From assembly GCA_015709695.1 (NCBI GenBank), contig CP054183.1:248001-312000 (forward strand): a stretch of DNA of 64,000 nt, in the 5' to 3' direction. The translations under genes and the position numbers were made by a program. This DNA comes from Gammaproteobacteria bacterium. Lineage in GTDB: Bacteria; Pseudomonadota; Gammaproteobacteria; Steroidobacterales; GCA-2729495. The notes under the pieces are model-generated. The model was given only the letters and a program-made list of their open reading frames with translations. It was not told the origin of the DNA and searched no databases. Position 1 is the stretch's first letter; the number at the start of each line of letters is the position of its first letter. Shown piece after piece: positions 19,712-27,667 of this stretch.

Positions 19712-20060
19712 TCAGCCGGCCGGTTGCACCCGCCTGAGGAACTCCCGAAGCGTGACGATCTCCACGTCTTCGAATTCCTTTTGATCCAGCATGGCGCAGT
19801 CACCCGTGACAATCAGCCGGGCGCCGCCGGAGAGAGCACATTCCAGGACCCGGCTGTCCGGATCATCCGCGAAGACCCGAAGCTGTCCTGTCGGAGTGAC
19901 CAGTTCGGCTAGATCCGCCAGAAACACGGCCAATCGCGACAGTTCCTCGGTATCGCGCGAGAACTTCCGTAACAGCCTCCACTGCCCGATCTGCACTGCC
20001 GCCCGGAAGTGTGAGGGCGGAAACCAGTACGCTGGAGTCGAAAACGACCCGCGGCGATAT
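19712..20060 (-). pseudogene. decayed PIN-domain (VapC-like) toxin
   Basis: Two parts of a PIN ribonuclease are present in different frames. The N-terminal part (VVFDSSVLVSAL, with the first acidic residue of the PIN active site) lies in the frame starting right after the antitoxin stop; the C-terminal part (LRVFADDPDSRVLECAL, ARLIVTGDCAMLDQ, VTLREFLRR) lies in another frame ending at 19712. The switch occurs around 19980, where a stretch of the usual PIN fold also seems missing, implying an internal deletion with frameshift. The codon where a start is expected is ATA (20060-20058). The toxin is therefore almost certainly inactive. Confidence 0.75.
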
Positions 20061-20063
20061 CGG

Positions 20064-20327
20064 CTACTTGCGGCTCTTGCCATCGAGATAGCGTTCAAGA
20101 TCGCGCTTCGTCAGGATGCCCTTGTCCCGGGCACGTTGCGACCAGAAAGTCTGCAAGTGCCGATACTCACCCCTCAGCCGGGACAAGCGATAGGCGCGCA
20201 TCGCGTCCTGTACGACAGCGCTCACGGTCTTGCCTTCCTCGCGGGCCGTGGCCATTGCGAAGCGAGCCAGGTCCGGCGGCAGGGAGATTGCCTTCTTGAT
20301 GGCGCGCGCATTGGTGGTGCGGGGCAT
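20064..20327 (-). CDS. ribbon-helix-helix (CopG-like) antitoxin
   Basis: An 87-residue protein from ATG 20327: TTNARAIKKAISLPPDLARFAMATAREEGKTVSAVVQDAMRAYR is a ribbon-helix-helix DNA-binding domain (beta strand KKAISLP, then two helices), followed by a basic tail that would wrap the toxin. It directly precedes the decayed PIN toxin (3-nt gap to the lost start), so it is the antitoxin of a VapBC-like module. Such antitoxins bind their own promoter. Its frame is intact although its toxin is not, perhaps as an orphan antitoxin or recent decay. Confidence 0.75.
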   Translation of the reverse strand: MPRTTNARAIKKAISLPPDLARFAMATAREEGKTVSAVVQDAMRAYRLSRLRGEYRHLQTFWSQRARDKGILTKRDLERYLDGKSRK

Positions 20328-20448
20328 GGCAGTCACCCTGATGCATCGGCATGACCGAATGCGACCATACGGCAATGTCCGGGATTGTGCGCTGCTGCAC
20401 CTGTCGATGACGCACGGGGGGCGGGCCAGACGCGAGACGCGTCCGGCT

Positions 20449-21150
20449 TCACCACTTCTCGCCGAAGGGTCGCACCGTGACTTCGAAGGTCCAGGCCGAT
20501 GGAGGCTGTGAGGCGAGAAACACGGCGGTCTGCGCCATGTCGTCCGGCCTCAGGAAGTAGCTGTCCGGCTTGTCGGGCATGTTCCTGCGGGTTGAGGGCA
20601 AGTCAACGACGGCGTCGATCATGAGCAGCGAGACGTGAACCCCGCGCGGCCAGAGGCTGCGCGCCATGGACTCGGCGAGGCTGCGTTGGGCGGCCTTGGC
20701 GGGGGCGAAGGCCGCTGTCTGTGGCCCACCCCGCAGCGAGGCCGTTGCTCCGATGAATATGATGTTGCCGGATCCCGCTGCCTTCATTGCCGGGATGACC
20801 TCCTGGCTCGCAGCCAGGGCGCCGAGCGCATTGACGCGCCAGGATGACTCGAAGGCGTCGAGACTGGTGCTCTCCACATCTCCCCAGGAGCCGGATCCGG
20901 CGTTGTAGACGAGTGTCGCCGGATGTCCCATTTCGCCGCGAATGGCCGCAAATGCGCTCGCCACCGAAGAAGGATCTGATACATCGCAGGCGTATGCGTG
21001 TGCGCCCGGCAATGCCCTTGCCAGTTCAGTGGTGAACGCTGTGCGCCTTGCCAGCAAGGCAACGGAGTATCCGGCCCCGGTGAAAGCACGGGCCAGAGCA
21101 GCGCCATTTCCCTCGCCAACGCCGACAACAACACAAACTGGTCTGGTCAT
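20449..21150 (-). CDS. short-chain dehydrogenase-like protein with altered active site
   Basis: A 233-residue SDR fold: VVVGVGEGNGAALARAF is a variant of the TGxxxGIG cofactor loop, CDVSDPSSV follows, and NAG is present in LVYNAGSGSWG. The catalytic Tyr-x3-Lys is Phe-x3-Lys here (AAFAPAKAAQRSLAESMAR), so the usual Tyr acid/base is missing; a subgroup of SDRs has this AFA.AK pattern. Oxidoreductase activity is therefore uncertain. The start codon overlaps the pirin stop by 4 bp, so it is the second gene of a pirin-SDR operon divergent from a LysR regulator. Substrate unknown. Confidence 0.8.
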   Translation of the reverse strand: MTRPVCVVVGVGEGNGAALARAFTGAGYSVALLARRTAFTTELARALPGAHAYACDVSDPSSVASAFAAIRGEMGHPATLVYNAGSGSWGDVESTSLDAFESSWRVNALGALAASQEVIPAMKAAGSGNIIFIGATASLRGGPQTAAFAPAKAAQRSLAESMARSLWPRGVHVSLLMIDAVVDLPSTRRNMPDKPDSYFLRPDDMAQTAVFLASQPPSAWTFEVTVRPFGEKW

Positions 21151-22040
21151 GAAAGTCTCCCGAATTGTCCGCGGTTGAAGTCCGCTATTGCCTCCCTGAT
21201 CTGCTGTTCGGTGTTCATCACGAAGGGCCCGTAACCGACCACCGGCTCTTCGATGGGCTCGCCGGCGAGCAGCAGCAAGGCGGCATCACTGATTGCTTCC
21301 ACGATCAAACCCGTACCGTTCCTGGACAGAGTGGCGAGGTCGGTGGCTTGAAGCCCGGCGTCGCCATTGACGCGCACGCTGCCAGTGCGCTGCGCCACCA
21401 GCGTACTCCAGCCTTCGGGTTGGGGTATCTCGAGCGTATGACCCTTCGCAAGACGTACGTCCAGCACGTTCATCGGGCTGAATGTGCGGGCTGCGCCGGG
21501 TGTTCCGGCATGCTCGCCGGCGATCACGCGTATGGTGCCACCGCCCTCCGGCAGGTTCACAACGGGGATCTGTGGGGCACTGATCGACTGGTAACGCGCA
21601 GGTGTCATCTTGTGAACTGCGGGCAGGTTCACCCACAGCTGCATGACCTCGAATGGGCCGCCACGCGCGGCATAGTCTGCCGAGTGGAACTCCTCATGGA
21701 GGATACCGCTGCCGGCGGTCATCCACTGCACGTCTCCGCTGCGAATGACGCCGCCAGCGCCGGTGGAGTCGCGGTGTTCAACTTCGCCTTCGAACACGAT
21801 GGAAACGGTTTCGAATCCACGGTGCGGGTGACTGCCCACGCCGCGCCGATGCGTCGTTGCCGGGAATAGGGTCGGTGCGGCGTAATCGAGCAGCAGGAAG
21901 GGACTGCGCTCGGCTACTCCTTCACCGCTGTAGCCGAACAGGCTGTGCACCGGGAACCCGTCGCCCACCCAATGATGGCCGGGTGGGCGACGCGTGGAGA
22001 GCACACGCTTGCGGTTGTTGGATACTGGCTCTGCGTTCAC
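21147..22040 (-). CDS. pirin family protein
   Basis: A bicupin pirin of about 297 residues. The N-terminal cupin carries the metal-site pattern PHPHRGFETVSIV... (SHPHRGFE) and later GSGILHEEF, giving the His/His/His/Glu iron site; the C-terminal cupin begins around AGEHAGTPG. Bacterial pirins act as quercetinase-like dioxygenases or redox-responsive partners. The GTG at 22040 was preferred to a TTG at 22061 because AGGA lies 8 nt upstream of it. It starts a transcription unit with the SDR at 20449 and is divergent from the LysR gene, a common arrangement in which the regulator controls pirin. Confidence 0.9.
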   Translation of the reverse strand: MNAEPVSNNRKRVLSTRRPPGHHWVGDGFPVHSLFGYSGEGVAERSPFLLLDYAAPTLFPATTHRRGVGSHPHRGFETVSIVFEGEVEHRDSTGAGGVIRSGDVQWMTAGSGILHEEFHSADYAARGGPFEVMQLWVNLPAVHKMTPARYQSISAPQIPVVNLPEGGGTIRVIAGEHAGTPGAARTFSPMNVLDVRLAKGHTLEIPQPEGWSTLVAQRTGSVRVNGDAGLQATDLATLSRNGTGLIVEAISDAALLLLAGEPIEEPVVGYGPFVMNTEQQIREAIADFNRGQFGRLS

Positions 22041-22057
22041 GAGGTCATTCCTGTGGA

Positions 22058-22343
<286 letters not shown>

Positions 22344-23282
22344 ATGGAAGAGCTCGGTGACCTTGCCGCATTTGCCCTGGTGGCTGAGCACGGCGGCTTT
22401 GTCGCCGCTGAGCGTGCCACCGGCGTACCCAAGTCGCGCCTGAGTCGGCGCCTTGCGTCGCTGGAGGCGTCCCTGGGCACACGACTGATTCAGCGCAGCA
22501 CCCGGCGTTTTGCCGTCACGCCAATAGGTGAGCAGGTACTGCTGCACGCGCGCGCAATGCTCGCCGAGGCCGAGGCAGCCAGGGCGCTGGTGGACGAGCA
22601 AACCACTGCTCCACGCGGTACGGTTCGATTGGCCTGTCCGCCCGCACTGCTGCAAACCACGGTTGGGGCAATACTGGCGCGCTTTCTGAACGCGTGGCCA
22701 CACGTGCAGGTGCAGGTACAGGCGAGCAATCGAAACATTGATGTGTGGCATGACGGCGTGGACCTGGCATTGCGTGTACGCGCGCCCGATGCTTCGCTGC
22801 CGCAGGAGGAGGTGGTGCGTCCGCTGGCGCTGAGCCCGCACCTGCTGGTCGCCTCGCCGCAACTGTTGATCAATTCAGCGCCTCCGGTCGAGCCCGCCGA
22901 TCTGGTGCGATGGCCGACACTGGGTCTGGGCAATTCACCGGAGCAACAGTGCTGGCGCCTGCGTGGCCCCGGAGGCGCGCTGGTCGAATACACGCACCAG
23001 CCGCGCTTCGTGGTGGATGATGTTGCGACCTTGCGCGATGCCGCCCTGGCCGGTGTGGGCTGCGCCGTGCTGCCACGCATTCTGGTTCATGATGCGTTGC
23101 TGGCCGGCACGCTGCAGGAGGTTCTGCGCGATTGGGCGCCACCGCCTGGCCTGGTTCAGGCCGTCTACGCCAGCCGCAAGGGCCTGCGTCCGGCCGTGAG
23201 GTACCTGCTGGACGCGCTGGCGGAAGGCTATGCCGAGCTGATCGCCCAGGGCCGCTGCCTGGAGCCGCCCGGCAGCGCGTGA
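22344..23282 (+). CDS. LysR-family transcriptional regulator
   Basis: A 312-residue LTTR. The N-terminal winged helix-turn-helix is DLAAFALVAEHGGFVAAERATGVPKSRLSRRLASLEASLGTRLIQRSTRRFAVT, and the substrate-binding domain starts near RGTVRLACPPALLQTTV. LTTRs bind operators next to divergently transcribed targets and respond to a small ligand; the target here is likely the SDR remnant/pirin/SDR unit. ATG 22344 follows a GGAGGG site; the longer frame upstream (to 22197) enters the intergenic promoter and is rejected. Confidence 0.93.
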   Translation: MEELGDLAAFALVAEHGGFVAAERATGVPKSRLSRRLASLEASLGTRLIQRSTRRFAVTPIGEQVLLHARAMLAEAEAARALVDEQTTAPRGTVRLACPPALLQTTVGAILARFLNAWPHVQVQVQASNRNIDVWHDGVDLALRVRAPDASLPQEEVVRPLALSPHLLVASPQLLINSAPPVEPADLVRWPTLGLGNSPEQQCWRLRGPGGALVEYTHQPRFVVDDVATLRDAALAGVGCAVLPRILVHDALLAGTLQEVLRDWAPPPGLVQAVYASRKGLRPAVRYLLDALAEGYAELIAQGRCLEPPGSA

Positions 23283-23337
23283 CAATTCGGCGCTCCAGTT
23301 CGCCGTGGCGCAGGTCAGGCGAGATTCGCCGTCACCG

Positions 23338-23847
23338 CTACAAGGCGCCGTGCCGGGTGGACAATCGAGGCTTTCCCGCGCGAAACATCCGCGCGTACTC
23401 GAACCCCCGCACCACTCTCGCCCTGACCTGCCTGGCCAGCGGATGCGCGGGGTTGATCAGCGCGCAGTTTTCCTCGGGAACGATGACGGAAGGCACCAGC
23501 AGGATCGGCGAGCGGCGGGAGAGCAGCCAGCCGGAGCCGAATCTCACGCTGGCGCGGCCGGCGGGAATGGCCGACCAGGCGGCGGGCAGGGCGGAGGCCT
23601 GGACTTCCTCGCGCCGGGACCAGACGCCGCCCGGCACGTCGATCTCCACGAGGAAACGGTTCTGCGGAAAGCCGCCGTCATCGATGTGCGCGGCCGTTTC
23701 GAGCACGGCCAGCGAGATGGAGGTCGCGCAGTAGACGACGGCCTCGCCGTGGTCGTTCCACCGCCCCGGGTGGCTTGCCGCACCCATGCCGCCGAGATCG
23801 TCTGCCGGGAAGGCGCGCGTTTCCGCGGCGATCCGCCAGAGCTTCAC
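23338..23847 (-). CDS. RES-domain toxin
   Basis: A 169-residue RES family protein, starting at GTG 23847 within the antitoxin stop. RES toxins degrade NAD+ (phosphorolysis or ADP-ribosyl transfer). Visible family features are LWRIAAET near the start, PGRWNDHGEAVVYCATSISLAVLE (the Arg, Tyr and Glu of the active cleft), and a late NPAHPLARQVRARVV segment; the mid-region VPSVIVPEENCALINP matches the conserved VPSaivp..xN..iNP pattern. The 4-bp overlap with the upstream Xre/ParS-like gene gives the standard antitoxin-toxin order. Confidence 0.88.
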   Translation of the reverse strand: MKLWRIAAETRAFPADDLGGMGAASHPGRWNDHGEAVVYCATSISLAVLETAAHIDDGGFPQNRFLVEIDVPGGVWSRREEVQASALPAAWSAIPAGRASVRFGSGWLLSRRSPILLVPSVIVPEENCALINPAHPLARQVRARVVRGFEYARMFRAGKPRLSTRHGAL

Positions 23848-24374
23848 TGATAGGCGCCGCTCTGGATGGAGCCGAGCAGCCGCGACACCATGTCCAGTCC
23901 CGTGGGCGTGTCCAGGAGATCGGCCGGCTTCTTGCCGCCGAGAGCCGGCTGCGCGGTCTCGATCCACTGTCCGAGCCACCGGGCGGCATCGAATTCCGCG
24001 GCATCCGCGGCGGTGCTCCCGGCTGCCATGGCCTCGGCCTGGCCGAGCAGCTTCACCAGGCCGATCGCGGCCTGCCCGCCCTGGCCGGCGATGGCTTCCC
24101 CGGCGGCGATCTTCTTCTCGGCAGTGGCCTTGGGAATGCCCAGGATGCTGAAGAGCCGCGAAGCGGGAATCGCCATGTGCTTCGCGAGATCCTTGAGGAG
24201 CTGCGCATGCACGCCGGCCCGCTCGGTGAGGAGAATCGCCATCGGCGCCGCCTCGTTGACCTGCTGGACAAAGGACTCGAGCCCGGTCTTCGGACCATAT
24301 GCAATACGCGCCTCCCGGACGGGATGCGGGGCGATCCGGCGTCGGGAGCCGGTGGCCTTGCGGGCGTGGGTCAT
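23844..24374 (-). CDS. Xre/MbcA/ParS-type antitoxin
   Basis: A 176-residue antitoxin with an N-terminal basic segment, a helix-turn-helix region (LLKDLAKHMAIPASRLFSILGIPKATAEKKIAAGE), and a C-terminal toxin-binding DUF2384 domain whose signature is the end ARWLGQWIETAQPALGGKKPADLLDTPTGLDMVSRLLGSIQSGAYQ. The C-terminus usually plugs the RES active site. The protein would also repress its own promoter, probably located in the 24375-24473 gap. It is co-translated with the RES toxin through a GTGA overlap. Confidence 0.9.
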   Translation of the reverse strand: MTHARKATGSRRRIAPHPVREARIAYGPKTGLESFVQQVNEAAPMAILLTERAGVHAQLLKDLAKHMAIPASRLFSILGIPKATAEKKIAAGEAIAGQGGQAAIGLVKLLGQAEAMAAGSTAADAAEFDAARWLGQWIETAQPALGGKKPADLLDTPTGLDMVSRLLGSIQSGAYQ

Positions 24375-24473
24375 GGGGTAGCCAGGATGCCTATAACGAG
24401 GCAGATGATAGCATCAAAATGTGCTAATCACCCGTTTGCATCCGCAGTATCCCCGCCTGCTGCCATCCGCAGT

Positions 24474-24893
24474 TCAGCGCTTCCCGCCCGGCGCGGCCTG
24501 TTGCTCGACACGCAGCAGCGCCTGGTCCATGCATGCCCAGGCGGGCGCGCTGGAGACCCAGATATTGGTGTCGGGCCGGACCGACGACGGGTCGGCGAGG
24601 TTGCCGACGCGCACCACCCGCAGTTGCGGCCGGGCACTGGACCGCGCGAACAGGTGGGCGCCGCAGGACGGGCAGAACTGCCGGACGACTTCGTTGCCGC
24701 TGCTGGCGCTGCGGGTGTATTCGGCCAGTGGCCCGGAGTGGCTGAGGGATGCGGCGGACACCAGCATGTTCACGGTGCCGTTCGCCGCCAGGTGCTGGCA
24801 GTCGCGGCACCAGCACACGCGCACGGCGACGGGATCTTCCGCCACCGTGAAGGTCACCGCACCGCAGAGGCATTGCCCGGTTCGTCGAGTCAT
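24474..24893 (-). CDS. GFA-family zinc protein
   Basis: A 139-residue protein of the glutathione-dependent formaldehyde-activating (GFA) superfamily: CLCGAVTF and CWCRDCQ near the N-terminus and FCPSCGAHLF at mid-length supply the cysteines of two zinc sites. Members were named from an enzyme that condenses formaldehyde with glutathione, but most, including this, have no assigned reaction. ATG 24893 is the first start consistent with the conserved TGQCLCG beginning. Divergent from the transporter at 25004. Confidence 0.85.
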   Translation of the reverse strand: MTRRTGQCLCGAVTFTVAEDPVAVRVCWCRDCQHLAANGTVNMLVSAASLSHSGPLAEYTRSASSGNEVVRQFCPSCGAHLFARSSARPQLRVVRVGNLADPSSVRPDTNIWVSSAPAWACMDQALLRVEQQAAPGGKR

Positions 24894-25003
24894 GTGAGTC
24901 ACCTCCCTGCCTGGCCTGACAGTCCGCCTTGCGCGGGGGCCTGTCAAGACGGCATCGCCGCGGGCGGCCGCCGGCCGGGCGGGCGTGCTAACCTGAGCCC
25001 ACC

Positions 25004-26341
25004 TTGCCATCCGGTCCCGCTTCCTTCATCCGCCTGTTCGTCAGCGCTGCGGCCCACGAGTTGCGGGCGCTGGTGCTGGCGTTCAGCTGCAATTTCATCC
25101 TGCTCGGCGGCTACTACATCTTGCGCCCGGTGCGCGACACCATGGCCACCGTGCTGGGCATCGGCCAGCTGCCCAACCTCTATACCGGTACGCTGATCCT
25201 GACCCTGGGTTGTGCGCCGCTGTTCGGCTGGGCGACCACGCGCTTTCGCCTGTCACGGGTGGTGCCGGGCATGTTCTGGTTCTGGGTGCTGAACATCCTG
25301 CTGTTCGCCGCCCTGTTCGCCGCCGATCCGGCCAGCCACCGGGTGGCGATGGCCTATTTCTGGTGGTTCAGCGTCGTCAACCTGTTCATGGTGTCGATGT
25401 TCTGGAGCCTGATGGCGGACCTGTTCACGCCGCTGCAGGCGGCCAGGCTGTTTGCGGCGATCGCCGCCGGCGGCAGCCTCGGCGCCATCGTCGGACCGCT
25501 GGTGACCCGCTTCCTGGCGGCATCGGTGGGCGTGGAAGGCCTGCTGCTCGGTGCGGCCTGCGCCTTCGCCGTCGTCACCGTGCTGGTGCACCTGCTGGTG
25601 CGCGAGAAGGCACGCCTGTGGGCCGGGCACGCGGAGACGCAGCCATCCACCCTCGATCACCCGCTCGGCGGCAATCCCTTCGATGGCTTCAGCGGTCTGT
25701 TCCGTTCCGGCTATGTCGTCAACCAGGCGCTCTTCATCATGCTCATGACCTGGGTGGCGACGGTCGCCTACTTCCTGCAGACGGACCTGATCGGCCGTGC
25801 CTACTCCGGCCTGGCCGAGCGTACCCGGGCGATTGCCGACATCGACCTCGTGGTCAATGTCTGCTCGGCGCTGGTGCTGGTCTTCGGCACCGGCCGCGTG
25901 CTCACGCGGCTCGGCGTCACCGCAGGCCTGGTGCTCAACCCGCTCATCATGCTCGCCTCGTTCCTGGCGGTGGCGCTGTCGCCGACGGTCCTCGCCATCC
26001 AGGGCATCCAGGTGGCGCGGCGCGTGGCGCAGTACGCCATCGCGCGGCCGAGCCGCGAGGTCTGCTTCACGGTGATGCCGCAGGAGAGCCGCTACCGGAC
26101 CAAGAACGTCATCGATACCGTGGTCTACCGCTTCGGCGACGTCTCGGCGGCCTGGATGCAGGCGGCGCTGGCCGCATTCGGCTTCGGGCTGGCCGGCACG
26201 GTGGGACTCGGTTTCCTCTCGTCGGGCATCTGGGGGCTGGTGGCGCTGGCGCTCGGGCGCCGCTACGAGAGCCTGCGGCACGTGCAGGCAGGGCAGGGTG
26301 GACGGCAAGGCGAGATGCGCGCAGCGGTCGGGGAGACCTAG
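25004..26341 (+). CDS. ATP/ADP-translocase-like (NTT/AAA) transporter
   Basis: A 445-residue polytopic membrane protein resembling bacterial non-obligate ATP/ADP antiporters of the TLC/NTT group within the MFS. N-terminal NFILLGGYYILRPVRDTMATVLG is the characteristic first helix with YxxxRPVRD, and AARLFAAIAAGGSLGAIVGP, YFLQTDLI, PSREVCFTVMPQESRYRTKNVIDTVVYRFGD follow. In free-living bacteria this family is thought not to import ATP, and the substrate is unknown. TTG 25004 is used as start because it lies just before the conserved N-terminal region and no ATG is nearer. Confidence 0.8.
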   Translation: MPSGPASFIRLFVSAAAHELRALVLAFSCNFILLGGYYILRPVRDTMATVLGIGQLPNLYTGTLILTLGCAPLFGWATTRFRLSRVVPGMFWFWVLNILLFAALFAADPASHRVAMAYFWWFSVVNLFMVSMFWSLMADLFTPLQAARLFAAIAAGGSLGAIVGPLVTRFLAASVGVEGLLLGAACAFAVVTVLVHLLVREKARLWAGHAETQPSTLDHPLGGNPFDGFSGLFRSGYVVNQALFIMLMTWVATVAYFLQTDLIGRAYSGLAERTRAIADIDLVVNVCSALVLVFGTGRVLTRLGVTAGLVLNPLIMLASFLAVALSPTVLAIQGIQVARRVAQYAIARPSREVCFTVMPQESRYRTKNVIDTVVYRFGDVSAAWMQAALAAFGFGLAGTVGLGFLSSGIWGLVALALGRRYESLRHVQAGQGGRQGEMRAAVGET

Positions 26342-26468
26342 TCTCCGGAAAGTGCTGCCGTCACCAGAAACGGCTCCTCACTTCTTGCCACCGCCCGGAG
26401 GCGCCGCGCGCCCGGAGTATACTGCGCCACGACCTCCCGCCCGCGCCAATGCCGGCCGCATCGCCACC

Positions 26469-27617
26469 ATGCCGACGTTCTCCCACGACGAGATCCTGCG
26501 CTACAGCCGGCACCTGCTGATGCCCGAGGTCACGCTGGCCGGGCAGGAGCGGCTGAAGGCGGCGCGCGTGCTCTGCGTCGGCGCCGGCGGTCTCGGTTCG
26601 CCGCTGGCGCTGTACCTTGCCGCTGCCGGTGTCGGCACGCTCGGCCTGGTGGATTTCGACCGCGTGGACCTCAGCAACCTGCAGCGCCAGGTGCTCTATG
26701 GAACCGGTGACGTCGGCCGCCCGAAGCTGGAGGCGGCGCGCGAGCGCCTGCAGGCGCTGAATCCGCAGGTGAAGGTGGTGCCGCACACGCTGCGGCTCGC
26801 CAGCGACAATGTCATGCAGGTGATCGGCGACTACGACATCGTCGCCGACGGCACCGACAACTTCCCGACCCGCTACCTCGTCAACGACGCCTGCGTTCTG
26901 GCCGGCAGGCCCAACGTGTATGCCAGCATCTTCCGCTTCGAGGGCCAGGTGAGCGTGTTCGACGCGCGCCGCGGGCCCTGCTACCGCTGCCTGTTCCCGC
27001 AGCCGCCGCCGCCGGGGCTGGTGCCCTCCTGCGCGGATGGCGGCGTGCTCGGCGTGCTGCCCGGGATCATCGGCACGCTGCAGGCACTGGAAGTGCTGAA
27101 GCTCATCCTCGGCGTGGGCGAGCCGCTCGTCGGCCGTCTGGTGCTGTTCGACGCGCTGGCCTTCCGCCTGCGCGAACTGGCCCTGCGCAAGGATCCGGCC
27201 TGCGTGGTCTGCGGTACCGAGCCGACGCTGACGGCACCCATCGACTACGAGGCGTTCTGTGGCATCGGTGCCGCGGACGGCAGGGCAGGGTCCGGCGAGC
27301 TGCCGGTACTCGGCGTGGAAGAGCTGGCGGCGCGGCGGCGCGACGGCACGGCACCGGAGGTGCTCGACGTGCGCGAGGCCCACGAACGGCGCATCGTGCA
27401 GATCCCGCACAGCCTGCCGCTGCCGCTTTCGGAGCTGCCGGCGCGCCTGCATGAACTGGATTCGACCCGGGATTACGCCATCGCCTGCCATCACGGGCTG
27501 CGCAGCATCGAGGCCTATTACCTGCTCTACAAGGCCGGCTTCCGCCGCCTGCAGGTGCTGGAGGGCGGGGTGGATGCCTGGGCGGAGCGGATCGATCCGC
27601 AACTGCCGCGCTACTGA
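26469..27617 (+). CDS. moeB: MoeB-like adenylyltransferase with C-terminal rhodanese domain
   Basis: A 382-residue fusion. The E1-like domain (1-~255) activates the C-terminus of MoaD/ThiS-type sulfur carriers: GAGGLGSPLALYLAAAG binds ATP, with TDNFPTRYLVNDAC, and CYRCLFP plus CVVCG zinc cysteines. The rhodanese domain (~275-382) has DVREAHER and the active-site cysteine in IACHHGLRSIEAYYLL, making it able to carry persulfide as in MOCS3-type proteins. It may serve molybdopterin or thiamine synthesis. A TATACT -10-like box lies at 26418. The 5' frame upstream of 26469 is not needed. Confidence 0.9.
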   Translation: MPTFSHDEILRYSRHLLMPEVTLAGQERLKAARVLCVGAGGLGSPLALYLAAAGVGTLGLVDFDRVDLSNLQRQVLYGTGDVGRPKLEAARERLQALNPQVKVVPHTLRLASDNVMQVIGDYDIVADGTDNFPTRYLVNDACVLAGRPNVYASIFRFEGQVSVFDARRGPCYRCLFPQPPPPGLVPSCADGGVLGVLPGIIGTLQALEVLKLILGVGEPLVGRLVLFDALAFRLRELALRKDPACVVCGTEPTLTAPIDYEAFCGIGAADGRAGSGELPVLGVEELAARRRDGTAPEVLDVREAHERRIVQIPHSLPLPLSELPARLHELDSTRDYAIACHHGLRSIEAYYLLYKAGFRRLQVLEGGVDAWAERIDPQLPRY

Positions 27618-27667
27618 GTGCGGGCTGTCTCGATTTGTCCTGCCCGCCATGGGAGAATGCGCGCCCT

